Positions 1 through 11,794 of a DNA stretch of 64,000 bases are shown piece after piece. Both the position numbers and the translations under genes were made by a program. The number at the start of each line of letters is the position of its first letter. Within the stretch, counting starts at the first letter, position 1. Below the pieces are notes generated by a model. That model was not told the origin of the DNA, did not search any database, and saw only the letters and a list, made by a program, of their open reading frames with translations. The stretch lies in contig OX344753.2 in NCBI GenBank assembly GCA_947034885.2, positions 9,858,001 through 9,922,000 of the forward strand, written 5' to 3'. The DNA is from Thuidium tamariscinum. Its lineage: Eukaryota > Streptophyta > Bryopsida > Hypnales > Thuidiaceae.

Positions 1-900
1 GCGAAATTCAACCCCAAAAGATCACAAATGAACCCAAATCGAGACAAAATCGGTTCAAATCCGAGCCAAGTGTTCGAAAGCAAAAGAAATCGAAAGAAAA
101 GTGACACTGAAATTGAAGAGACGAAGGAGACCCACCAGGAGCGACTACAATCATCAGTCCATAAGCCTGGCTTTCAATTCGACTCGCGTATTCCTTGGCG
201 TGTGCTTGCAACGGCAGTTGTTGCTGGACGTGTGGAGGCGCAACAAGTAAGGAGGCAAGCTGGGGGCCTGGCTTCGCGGGAACAACAAGAGTTCGCATCG
301 GATGCGGCGAAGCAGGTCGCGGCTGTTGCGCCACCATAGTTCTCCACCAGCCAAGCATCCCCCTTTTTCCTTTTGCTCCTCTTCGGGCGGAAGAGTCCCC
401 TTTCACACCTGCTGCCACACGCAGTCCTGGCTTCCGGGCCCCTGGAAAAAGGACAAGCTCCCGGTATATTCGCCGCCGGGAACACTGAACCTGAACGGAA
501 TCCCCGAAAAAAACCCTGCAATTCAGGCAGTTTTCTGTGTTGACACTTGTGGAGCCCTGGGTCCTTGAGGGGCACCTGTGCTCTGGTTCGTTCATATGGC
601 TGCACTTTTATAGCGTGGGAATTGACTGGATTCCGATTGTGATAGAAAGGCGAATGGAATTCGATTCCCATGTACCGGGGCCTCCAAATTGCGGGTTCAG
701 GTGGTGGTTGAGGGCCCAGGGCAGCAAGTTCGCAGGAAGTTCATTCGGATTCTCGAAACATGGGGACGTGAGTCACCTGACGTATAAACAAGCCGGTACA
801 CTCCATGAGAGGCTCTGTCCCAGTTGCTTTGGCTCAACATTCAAGCGAGGTACACTGATTTGTCCTATTAGTGTGTGCAAGAATGAGAGGATTAACTTTC
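1..900. other. GC-richer island at left edge, no gene recognised
   Basis: This stretch is clearly richer in G+C than the AT-rich DNA that follows, and has overlapping open frames on both strands, the longest about 195 codons on the minus strand. None of the translations has a domain or composition I recognise. The similar islands at 4.8-5.3 kb and 24.3-24.6 kb lie just upstream of genes, so this may be the promoter or 5' end of a minus-strand gene lying off the left edge. That is inference only. Confidence 0.35.
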
Positions 901-908
901 ACCAATAC

Positions 909-1134
909 AGGATGGCATAAGGTAAATTTGCCTATGACAAGCAAAATGTCAGCACGGGCTTGGTTTTGTAGCATTCCGACTTACAGCGAGAAAGTTATTG
1001 AATTTCAAAGTTTTAATGAATTAAAAAAATTAGAAAATTACTTTTACTTCGGTTCTAACTGTGGCATTGGCACAGGGCCCACTAGTATAGGATGGTGTAA
1101 GGTAAATTTGCCTATGACAAGCAAAATGTTAGCA
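909..1134 (+). repeat. 46-bp direct repeat, two copies 180 bp apart
   Basis: Positions 909-954 and 1089-1134 are nearly identical, sharing the core GGTAAATTTGCCTATGACAA and differing at only a few bases. The spacer is unrelated. A partial, rearranged inverted relative is visible near 1570-1632. It looks like a remnant of a duplicated or nested element; no ends could be defined. Confidence 0.6.
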
Positions 1135-1159
1135 AGTCCATCATATGCAAAATTCTGGT

Positions 1160-4100
1160 AGTGGTGCACATTTCATATTTAGATATGTAACGTAGCCGAC
1201 CCATTTCTAATCTCACACACACACACATTTCCAATGTATAGGCTGCTTTCTTTCCATGAAATTATGGCACAGATCTGAGAGCAATTGTCATGCACTATGA
1301 TTGGTTGGTTGCAAGGCTCTCAATACTACAACTAGCCCTTGGTCAATTTTGCAGTTAGTCAACAGTCACAAATAGAAAATTTTATATCACAAATATAGGT
1401 CAAAGAGATTTTTCTACTAAAAAACTCATATTAATTTTGCTATTAAATTCATATTAAAAATATGCAATCCTTCTAAATACTACTTTTGCTTATGGAGAAA
1501 ATTCTACATTCAAAAAACTTGTATTCCAAATACACACAATTGCTTAAATGGTTGACAATGGACAAGCTACCTTACGCCATTAGTACAAGTTTACTTGTAA
1601 TGGATTAGATGGCATTTTGCCTATCATAGGGTCTATTCATCACATATCTCTCATCCATTCTCAAAAACTAATTCAAGTAGAACCTCTTTAAAGTAATAAC
1701 CCCTTTAAGGTAATATTGACTATTTAGTCCTTACTTTGGCAACATACAAAATCTTATAAGTGGTAATTATTGAATTGCAATAAATAACAACCATTCAATA
1801 ACAAAAAATTGTTAAAAAATTAAAACATGCTCTATATAAATGTGTGATAATTTTCAACTATAATAGACAAGCTTCTCAATAAATTTGTGGTACTTGTTGA
1901 AACATTGAATTTACCAAACCATCAACAAACCTTCTTCAAAGTTGGGATGACAACAAGTGATGGAACTTCAATAGTACTATGATCATTAAATTTTGACATC
2001 AAGTATTGTGATCTTTTTTGCTCAAATGGTTATTCATGCCATTGCAAACAATCCTATCAAGAATGGATACAAATAAACCCAAAAAACTAAATGCAAGACA
2101 CTACAAATCAAAATTCATACAACGTTGATTTCAAAATGCTACCAAGGATATTTATTTTAAATGTCTTAGTTTAAAATGTACTCAATGTACTTTGACAAAA
2201 TCTAAGAACAATAATAAAAATGAAAAGAATCAAAACCTTTCATTAATAATATTCAACCTTTTAGAATAGCTATAGTTGTTGCAATAATGTTACAACATCC
2301 ATTTTGTTTCAAAACAAGATTATGACAATTAAAGCTAAGAAAATCGAAGAGATACTTTGATAATGCAATTTAAAGATTGTAATTTGACCTACTAAATTTA
2401 ACTTTCTCTAATGCTTCAAAATACCTAAAACATAAATAAAATTGCAAGGTTTTAGTAGTCAAATAATGAAAAATTTGGTAGTCCAAAAATGGTCCAAAAA
2501 TGCTCAAATTTTAAATTTCTAATTACTTACTTTGAAATAAAAGCCATACTTATTGAACACCCAATATTTTAAGGTGTTCCTTAGTCCAAATGATATCTCA
2601 CACAACCAAAGTACTAATTAAAGGATACTATTCTATACTCATTAACCTTATCTGGTTTCTATTCAAAGTCACAAGGGAACCATTACTAATTCATTTCATA
2701 CATCTACATATTCAAAGAATGATTTATGAGCATGCATTCTATGATTTATTACACACAATTAATCAATAATAATAATTAGCATTAATAGTAAGTATTTATA
2801 TATCATCATATTTAATAAAGTATCCAAAAACTAAAAATAGGTGTCATATTTTAAAAATAATTATAAATAGACAATTCCTATGTGAACTTCTATTCATTCA
2901 AATTTTTTTTTTACCACAACATGCAATGTTTTTCAATAATTCCAGTACAATAAAGTTAGGTCCTATCTAAACTAAATATTTTTCACTACACAATTAGTTG
3001 AATTTTTATTTTTAAACTATGAATCCTTGGTCCTTCAAGGAATTAAGATTCAATTGCACAAGGCATTAGTTGAAAGTAGTTTAAAATTGTAACTAAAACA
3101 ATTGATTAGGAAGGCTACCATACCTTATCATGTGGAAATTTGGAAATCAATTGACGTCATCTTCTTTCTCTATGACTCCAATTCAACACTATTTTGGTAG
3201 TCTTGAAAGATTTGTGGTTCAAGGGATATCACTCAAGAATTTATTGTGGCTTTGTTTCCTTCAAAAATCAAATCAATGAATAATTATATGGAGGCATCTT
3301 CATACCTCTCTTCTAATATGATTCCAAAGAATATTTCAAAATAATAACTTGCAATTGCAACTTGTTTACAATAAAATATAATGTATAAAAATGCTTTACA
3401 AGAAGTTTATATTGAATAGTATTTTTTAAAATTTCTATACACCTTTAAAACATTAGATTTGAGTTTCATTTGAAGACTTTTGCATAAATGTCTATGTCTT
3501 GTAACTCCAAGCTTTAATGATTTGAATCTAAAAAGTTAGAATTCTTTTTAGGAAGGTGGATATTTTTCAGGAACCTTCAAATTCTATTCCATCTTTATAT
3601 TCTATTTTTTGGGCTCTTGCAACAATTTTGGGTGTGTTGTGAATTCAAAGAGAGTATAAAAAATAAATCATTATTATAGTTAGGTGCCACTACACATAAA
3701 AGCGAGTGTCTTTCTCTACTTTGAATTCCTTTTTAATATGTTTTGAATGACAAATGAACAAGAGTACAAGAATGATAAATATCTAAAAGATGGAGCAGCA
3801 AAAAAATGAAGCAACAATAGCAATAAAGAAGCTCAATTAGAAGGGTGAAGAAAACATATACAACAATGACAATAGTAACAACAACATGAAATGCCTTAGT
3901 CAAGCTCACAGTGTTGTCATCATTGACAACATTAAAAGCCCTAGACATTCACTCGACCAATAGCTTCCTGTACCAAATGATGCATCATTGAACCAAGTGT
4001 TTATAAACCTTGATTGTTCTAACAAGCAATTATTAACTACCAACTCTACCAACTACAAAGATTGAGTCAAATTAATAGCTCCTTTTGAAAGTGAACTTAT

Positions 4101-4819
4101 GCAAGATAGGAAATTTAATTCAATAAATAAGTGTAGCTTGGTAAGGAAGATAGGGAAACCAATTTTTAATAAGAAAAAGCCACTATGAACATTGTTGCTC
4201 CTTTGTGTTGTTGCTACTTCAACATAGAAAGTGGTGAGAATGCTATTAGGTTTAAATTAGGTTAGTGCTTGTTAACATGACAATGAAATTTTTAGAGGGT
4301 AATTTGGCAAACTAATACTTTAAATTCCTTTGCTTTTAATATAGTAATGATACTTGATAAAAAATAATTTTTCAATTTGGTACTATATTGCTAGTAAAAA
4401 AACATTGATTGGTTTTCATCTTGAGCTTAAGATGCTATACAAAAAAAAATCTAGTTTTTTTGCAGAAGTATTGGCACGTCTTTCTATTGATTCATTTTAT
4501 TATTGCCCTTGAAACATTGTAAATGATTTATTTCAAGCCCTACAAATACAAAAGCGTTCACTTAGGAGTTAAAGAAAATAACTTTGACCATGTCTTTTGT
4601 TTTCAATGAGGTTCAATTCTAGAGATTGTTGTATCCTTCTATTGATAACTTTGCTACTTTTCTTTGAAGCTTTGTCAATAGTTTGTTTCAAACCCTATAA
4701 AAAACACAAAAGAAAGACAGTGACCATTTTTAGTCATTTGGGACCCCATTGGAAAAAAAAATTTGGCAATGTCATTTCCAGCACGTGTTTTCATGAATTT
4801 TTTTCCCTTCCTACCTAAG
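1160..4819. other. AT-rich intergenic DNA without genes
   Basis: No open frame here exceeds about 75 codons and none looks coding. Composition is strongly A+T with many A and T runs. I see no clear inverted repeats or target duplications; old, unrecognisable repeat sequence is the likely content. Confidence 0.6.
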
Positions 4820-5315
4820 CTTTTGAACGTGGACCAGCTCAAACCGCAAACCCAGTCCACCCTGTCATGCTTAGCTGGAGGCCATGCTGGAGTTGTGGGT
4901 CGGTGACCGGGGTCCGTCCTTTGACCAGGACTCGACTTGTAGGACAGCAGGACGCTGTCGCTAGCCAGGCGACTGTCCTACAAAAACCACGGCAGGCACC
5001 CAAGAATGATTTCCCAGGGGAGTAGAGGATCCCTATTCCTGCCTTTTGAGCTTCGCCCTTCGGAGTTCATCAGATTTCCGGGGCTGCTTGCAGCTAGTAA
5101 CGTAGTGCTGAGGTGCGGATGCTCCCGTGCAGGAGCAGGAGTGTGTTCCCGACCTCGTGGCTGAACTGGACTTTAGAGGAAACCAGGATGATCGGATAAG
5201 CTTAAGCTTTGGTTAGATAAAAAGGGTGTGAGGGCCACATGTCGGCTTGAAGGCTCAGGGGATTCTCGGGAAGCGTGGGGACGGAGGGGTTTTGAATATT
5301 TGGGGAGCTGCCAAC
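4820..5315 (+). promoter_or_regulatory. Promoter / 5' leader of the HRLI gene, with a hairpin
   Basis: G+C rises sharply about 500 bp before the first exon. Within it, 4937-4947 (TTGTAGGACAG) and 4973-4983 (CTGTCCTACAA) form a perfect 11-bp stem with a 25-base loop. No convincing TATA box was found close to the ATG. The assignment as promoter and leader is inferred from position and composition. Confidence 0.45.
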
Positions 5316-8300
5316 ATGGGGTTTATGTCGTTCATTGGGCGTGTGAGCTTCTCCGCCATCTTCATCTTGGCTGCTTGGCAGAAGTGAGTACCTGAACCAA
5401 GCTTACTTGCGCTGTTCAATGGCTCTCATGCACCGTCGTCTCTCGCGTTGCTCACCCTGTGGGTTGTTAGGTTTTTTAGAGTTGAGTTCCGACTCTGTTT
5501 TTGAGTGGTGCTTAGTTGTGGCAGCTTTTAGCAAGGTAATTGTTGGTTAGCTTAGTTTCTGGATGATTTTACCAGTTTCGTTGAATCCCTGTTTGGGGTT
5601 CTGTCTGTGATTGGGGGTTGATGTTGTTAATGTAAGTACACCTAATTCAGTCACTTTAAGCATTGAGTGGAGTTCCTGTTACCTAAATGGTCAATTTTTG
5701 TACGATTTTGAATCTTTTTAGCGATTACAAGGAGATTTTGAAGCAACCTAATATGGCTTATTGAGTAGTGTATGCAGTAGCTATGGAGGTTTAAAGTTTT
5801 CTTGGTACATGACCTGAAACACACACTAGTTTAGATTTTAATGCTGTGGGCATTCTCGAATTCAATATGCACCCATCATGTAAGATGGTCATGGTGTCCA
5901 TTTAAGGTACTCTTTGTCTGGATGGGTTATGTGCAGGTGTCATTTTGTTGTGTGAAGTCTTGAAAGTGGTTGCTGATGTGTGTCTCATGTGATGGTTGTG
6001 TGCTGCTGTGCTTTAGAATCCAAGATTTTGGCCAGGATGGAGGAGCAGCGTTGATAGCATTGGACCCCAAGTTTGAGTTGTTCCTAAAGAGCGTTAATGA
6101 GGCTCTCAACCTCCACTTGACTCTTCCTGCAGGCGTTCAGGTGCGTGTGCAGATCCAATTCTATTCTCTGATTCATAACCTCATTAACAAGGTTTGGTGC
6201 GGTGTCACAGAACAAGTCTCTGGGCTGTAGAATGTTCTGCATTGCATCTCTATCATTGGTCAGGTAGATTGTTCCTCTGCAGCTGGACATGTGAGCCCTT
6301 TCTATGTCCTCGGTTGCCTGCAATATTTGAAGGATTAGTGTCTAGTAAGTTCGTTTCCAGGTTTTAAGTTTCCATTTGTCTATAAATCTTGAAAATGATT
6401 TCTGGTTCATTGCGTAAATTGCGATTGCGATTGAATTCAAGCGGGAATTCATGTGAGCAAGAATTTATGACGCTTGTGTGATTTGGTGCCGTTGTTCCAG
6501 ACAAAGCACTTGTTGATGGTCGCCATAGCATTGGAGGGTCTGGGTGGTCTTCTTTTCACCTTTGGCAGCAGCTTGGGCGCCTACTTACTGGTTAGAATCT
6601 CCTCATCTTGATTGTAGAAAGTTTTGCTTGCCCAGTTAAGAGTAAGATATGTTGTTTGTTGTGAAGATACCATGTTGCTCTCTTGTCGCTTTCTTCACCA
6701 CCTCTGATGCATTAAACGAGAGGAGGGTTTTGAGTCATGACTCTTGTCCTCTCTGCGTTCTCAGAGAGCTGTAGATCTCCAAATTTACTATGGTTATGGC
6801 CAAAAGATAGTACTGGCCTCTGGTTGTTTTCTAGTACATATTGCAGCTTACTTCCTTGATTTCCATTGGAGTGGTAGAGATTCAGGATAGATTGAACGTG
6901 AATAATGTGTGGGTCTGATCGTTTACATCAGCAACTGTTCACACTGATGGATTCAAATCTTCTTCTTGAAATGTTGAATCTGTAGCCTAGTGAGTTGTTT
7001 TAGCTACTCTCATTATTATCTTCTAGTTGTGTACTATTTCATAGCAATATAGAGAAAATTAATTTAGACCACCTTCAAAAACCCTAGGGCTGAGGGAGAG
7101 TCAGTTCGGCCACTCCAGCAACTTTCAAGGTTACAAGTGCATGCGTCCAGAATAGATGAATTTAAGAGGTCTTATCTTACGTTTTGTGCTTTTGTGAGGG
7201 CAAGCGAGATGTCCTTCCTGTAGTTTTGTGAAGCAGATATTTGAATCCTGTTCTTATAAGTGTGGTGATTGCAGCTGACCTTCATTGCTTTAGTGACACC
7301 GATTATGCATGACTTCTACAACTATGACATCTCAACTGGTGACTATTTGCACCAATTAAACTCATTCTTGAAGGTACTTTCTCTCTTGAAATCTCGCCTG
7401 GTTCCTTCTGTCTCATTCATCACCTTGCCCTGCCCGGTCTCTTAGAGACCTGTAGATATCCAAGATCAGACGGACCTAAATTAATCTAGAGTAGAGGGTG
7501 ATATCCAATAACCGTTTGAAGGCTCTGATCCTCACTGATGTTCTAGTGCATAGCCTTCGACTTAATGTTAAACCTTAAAGGATCCCTTGGCTTGAAATCG
7601 ATCGCTTCAGTTGATTAATTTGTGAAAAATATAATCCAGATGGGGTAAAATTCTGTCTGACCTAAACCAGTGAAGAACAGTGCTTGTATTGGTCAAAAAT
7701 TAAATAAAAGTGGATAGAAGGAAATCCCCGTATGACCTACTCAAAACTACTCTAAGACAGGAGACTCCTATTTGGGCATCTTGGTCCTTTCGAAATTACT
7801 GGACCGGAAGGCAGGTGAACATTCTCTGCCGTTAATGTTCTGCCAATATTTTTGCGATATTCCTTTTTCTTTCCATAGATTTAAATTATCAAGAAATTTT
7901 GATATCCACTTTTAGAATTGTTTTTTGCCGACCCGGGTACGGTAATGAGATTGAGACACAGCGTCAGTCAGGAAAATAGTTCACAGCAAGAAGGTTTGTC
8001 TTTGTCCTTGTGACTAGCAGGAACGAGTCAATAAAAGCCATGTATTTGTACGTAATAGCCATTGCTACTGCTGATTGATGAACATCTCCTTCAATTGATC
8101 AGAAACTATTTCGTTAATCAGGAACTCCCGTTAACGTGGTAGCCATTCCTGATTGATGGTTAACGGGAGTTCCTGATTGATAAACATCTATTTTAGTTAA
8201 AGAACATGATTTGCTCAACTAGGTGTTTCCTTCGTTTTATGTCAACAATATTCTTAGGCAATCGAACGGTTTGTGTGCAGAATCTGTCTCTCTTCGGAGC

Positions 8301-8385
8301 TCTCCTGTTCTTTTTGGGTATGAAGAACTCTGCTCATCGGGCGATGATGCGGAAGCAGCAACCCTTGAAACCCAAAATTCAGTAG
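5316..8385 (+). CDS. HR-like lesion-inducing (HRLI) family / DoxX-like membrane protein, 5 exons
   Basis: Exons by GT-AG sites: 5316-5383, 6017-6140, 6501-6590, 7275-7373 and 8281-8385, giving 161 residues, the family's usual length (about 155-160 in angiosperms). The product starts MGFMSFIGRVSFSAIFILAA and contains the family blocks QDFGQDGG, a Gly-rich membrane segment (LEGLGGLLFTFGSSLGAYLL), PIMHDFYNY and LFGALLFFLGMKNS, then a short basic tail. About four hydrophobic segments suggest a small integral membrane protein, probably of the endomembrane system. The plant family was named because overexpression can give hypersensitive-like lesions; its biochemical role is unclear. All exon joins preserve frame (first intron phase 2, the rest phase 0). 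Intron 4 is 907 bp and carries a hairpin. The gene looks intact and is isolated, the nearest host gene being 14 kb away. Confidence 0.93.
8116..8178 (+). repeat. Perfect 20-bp hairpin inside HRLI intron 4
   Basis: 8116-8135 (AATCAGGAACTCCCGTTAAC) is the exact reverse complement of 8159-8178, separated by 23 bases. In RNA this would form a strong stem-loop. It could be a small MITE remnant, a structured intron element or a small-RNA precursor; nothing beyond the base pairing supports any one of these. Confidence 0.8.
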
Positions 8386-8973
8386 TTGTATTCCAGTAGA
8401 CTATCTAATCACTTGTTTTCCTTCGTATCTTGTGGAGACAGCAAGTGAGAGGAAGATTTTTGCATTTTATTAGGTGCTCATTGTGATCATTCTACCCTTA
8501 AATGTCGCAAGGATTTGTAAGTGGCTGTAATTTCTTCAGGAGATGCATTGTTGTGTGATTTGTGTATTCAAGTTTTAGAGGAAGGGTCCATTGCAATACT
8601 TGATTTTCTAGACTTGTGGGCGAGTCTTATGTTCTTAGATACACGAAATCTTAGAAATGTTCACATTGCAAGTTTGTATGATAATTTCTAGAGAAGATTT
8701 CAAGTGGAAACAAATTTTTCATAGTTATTCTTGATATTCCCTTCAACCTCAAACTTCTACATATCCGTAAGTGAAGATTTGACATGTTTATTGAACATTG
8801 AAAGACATTGAACGACTTCCAAATTCCTAATGCTGTGCAATTGAATATTACAGTTTTTTTATTCATTTGATCCATTTGTGTTTTCTTTGTTCATTAGATA
8901 GAATTATAAATCTTTTACCCATAAATTCGAGAGTTTATTCCCTTGATAATGGACAGGGTTCAAAGTAAGAATA
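8386..8973. other. 3' flank of HRLI
   Basis: This is the presumed 3' untranslated region followed by AT-rich intergenic sequence. There is no other open frame of interest, and the polyadenylation site cannot be placed with confidence. Confidence 0.4.
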
Positions 8974-9637
8974 AGGTATAAGTCAAAATGGCATTTTTGC
9001 ATTTTTAGGGAAAGAAATTTCACTATTGCTAACTTTGGCACCTTCTTAAGGGTTTAAACATTTTTTTTAATCATGAAATTTTTGGCATGACATCATTTTA
9101 TGTTAATAGTATGTGTGTCAAATATCAAGGCCAAGAGATTCACGTACAAAATCTATTGACTTATGAAGTTGTGAGAATGATTTTTTACATCCTTGTCAAA
9201 CTTTGATCTACAAACTAACAATATACCAAGGGTTGAAAAAATCATTCTTACAACTACACATGTTGGTAATTTTCAAATATCTTTTGTACATGAATATTTT
9301 GAAATTGAAATATGGTGCACATATCATCAATGTAGAGATGATCTTATAACAAAAATTTCATGATAAACAAACAATTTTTCAGACTTTAGAAGGATATCAA
9401 TGTTGGCACTAGATAATTTGTTTTTTTTAATAACTACACACATTGGTTGATATTGTACATCTTTTATGTGTAAAGGTTTTGCCTTGATATTTAGTATATT
9501 ATTAACATAGAGATGATGTTGGGCCAAAAAATTCATGGTGGAATAAAAAATATAATCCTTGAAAGGTTGTCAAAGTTGGTAGTAGTGAAATTCCTTTCCC
9601 TTGGAAATGAAAAAAACGCCATTTTGACTTGCACCCT
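8974..9637. mobile_element. 664-bp foldback (inverted-repeat) element
   Basis: The left arm, 8974 to about 9150, and the right arm, about 9465-9637, are diverged reverse complements sharing AAGTCAAAATGGC near the outer end, GAAATTTCACTA further in and AATATCAAGGC at the inner end. A second, shorter inverted pair (AGAATGATTTTTT near 9179 with AAAAAATCATTCT near 9238) is nested inside. It codes for nothing. This is the form of a MITE or foldback element. No clear target-site duplication was found, so the superfamily is unassigned. Confidence 0.7.
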
Positions 9638-10616
9638 CCTATACAAAGTGCTACTTTGTCTGAAAGAAAAGTATTTTGCATTCATACAAACTTTCTTTGT
9701 TTTTTATGCTAATTGAGTAATACTTGAATGGTATAGATCCCTAAAAGTATTCTTAATCAACATCACAAATAGTACATTGAATGTCAAGTGTCAAATCAAA
9801 AGCCTATTTATTTAAGTTGAAAAATTGACCTTAGAAAATAACCTCTACAAAAATAATTTGTTTTAAATAGTGTTGTACCATTGAGAATTTTTTATTTTAA
9901 TGAATCCATTATAGCAAATTTTATTCTTAAATCATCAATATGTAGGATGTTATTAGTTATAAAAATCTTCAAATCCAAGTTCTAAGTTGTATTTACAAAT
10001 ATTGGCAAAAGCAATTGTAAATCTAACCAAATAGATGTAGTTCCTAATCCAAAATCTATAAACTTTTTAACAATAATTCATAATTACAAAATCTATAAAC
10101 TTCAAATTAAGCAATGAGGGAAGGCTTTGGGGCATAATACATAAGTGCTTTGAGTACATATTCAAGAAGACCCCTGGGAGGTGCACTCCTCGTTTTTTTG
10201 ATGTTGACGTGCGAACTAATGAAGGGTAATTTTAATTGCCTTAAATCTAAATTTTATACAATTATTCAAAGTAAATAAGCATCCATATAATGAACTTTTA
10301 GACTTTATAAATAATGAAGGGTATACAAAAATACTAAATTTTATCAATTTCTTTTTTCTAAAGTAGCCCTACCAAAATTCCCCTCCAAAAACTTGAACTT
10401 TCTTTAGTATATTTAGTATAGTACAAATCCATAAGTTGTATATTAAATTCACAGAGGTATAAAAATTTACAGTTTATTAAGGGTTACTAGAATCTCATGT
10501 GCCTCTTGTTCAGGCAAATTTAAATATGAATGAATGAATGATATTTTGGCTAGGCACTTCTATTAGTTTAGTTAGTGATTGAGTGGCGAGGTGAGTAGGC
10601 GACTAGGTATTCAATG
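9638..10616. other. AT-rich intergenic DNA
   Basis: Nothing coding or structured was recognised. The left target duplication of the CACTA element follows immediately. Confidence 0.55.
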
Positions 10617-10619
10617 AAG

Positions 10620-11791
10620 CACTAAAAGAGAAAGGGGTGTTTTAAGTATAGTCCTAGAGATAAGATTTTAAGGTAATGACCTTTTTAGGAGATTTTAACC
10701 CCTAAAAGATCAAACTACGTTTTTTAGCAACATAACAATTTTGGGCAGCTCACTACGGATGGAGTTTTTTTTTTCTTTCTTTGAAATTTTCCCCAAATAT
10801 GAACCCAAGGAGTAGCTTTAAGGCTCAACAATTTTCATAACTTTTGACTACACATTTCAAAAAGTTATTGCATGATATGTGATTTTCTCTGTTCAGCAAG
10901 CAACCCAAGCAACAGAAAAAACTTCTTCAAAAACCACTTTTTTTTAAATAAAAATTTGAAATTGGTTCTTTAGATTTCTATAGACATAGGAAACTTTGAC
11001 TCATGCCATTTTGATTAGTGAGATGAAAGTTACAGTTTAGTTTGTGGGTAGTTTGTGGGTAGTGTGTAGGAAGTTAAAAATAATAGAATGTCTACTCTAA
11101 AATAAATTTTGAAGTCCTTTATTTAATTCAATTTTTAATATTTTTGAAAAAAAATAAAAATATTGGGTGTAGATTGTTTATTACAACATTACAACCATTG
11201 GGATTGAGATTTTTCAATTCAATAAATAAGTTGTTAACAATTTAGTATTTTGAATAATTCTCTACTTCTTTCTACTTACTATTTTTTTTGTACATGTTGT
11301 ACAAATCCAAATGATTTGAAAATTTTCAAGCATGTAGTCAAATTTAATTGAAGAATTAATCTAAAGAGTTACAATCATTTTGGACATTTTTTCGTAGAAA
11401 TGTGACCTTTTGAAGTGCAGTTGCCCGGATTTCTTCAGTGATAAAAAAAGGATTTTTGTAACTTCAAACACTAATATCTTGCATTCTACATGGCAAAAAA
11501 AATTGAAATTTTTTCTACATGTTGTCTAGCTAGTGCACTAAAATAGTTACATTATTCCAAAAATGTTTTTTTTCAAAAATTTGGTAGTGGTCCTAGAAGA
11601 AGTGATAGTTTTGGAGCGGTTTTGGTGAAAGCATAGTCAAAAGCCTTTAGGGGTTAAGTAAGAAATACATGTCTTTCTAGTAAAATTTTACTAAAAAGAC
11701 ATGTATTTCTTACTTAAAATCTCCTAAAAAGGTCATTACTTAAATTCTTATTTGTAGAACTATACTTAAAACACCCCTTTCTCTTGTAGTG
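10620..11791. mobile_element. Non-autonomous CACTA (EnSpm/CMC) element, 1172 bp
   Basis: The left end begins CACTAAAAGAGAAAGGGGTG and the right end is its near reverse complement, ending CTCTTGTAGTG. The inverted repeats continue for about 75 bp (10620-10695 against 11715-11791) at roughly 85-90 percent identity. The element is flanked by the direct repeat AAG (10617-10619 and 11792-11794), the 3-bp target duplication typical of CACTA elements. The interior has no transposase frame, so it must depend on an autonomous partner. Just inside the right end, 11656-11715 is a 60-bp palindrome with one mismatch. Confidence 0.85.
10695..11657 (-). repeat. TTAACCCCTAAAG repeat family, copy A (inside the CACTA element)
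   Basis: This 963-bp body starts TTAACCCCTAAAAG and ends CCTTTAGGGGTTAA, so it has its own short inverted ends. It is a diverged reverse-complement copy of 14040-14943 and 47337-48275; shared landmarks include a GGAATTGTACAACATGTAGG-like block and a block ending in a Phe/Leu-poor, A/T-run-rich stretch. It codes for nothing. The other copies lack CACTA ends, so it is either an insertion inside the CACTA element or a body captured by it. Confidence 0.7.
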
Positions 11792-11794
11792 AAG

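Noticed and set aside
1550..1640. Inverted partner of the 46-bp direct repeat at 909 and 1089
   Set aside because: Shared words are present but in a rearranged order, so a clean inverted repeat cannot be claimed.
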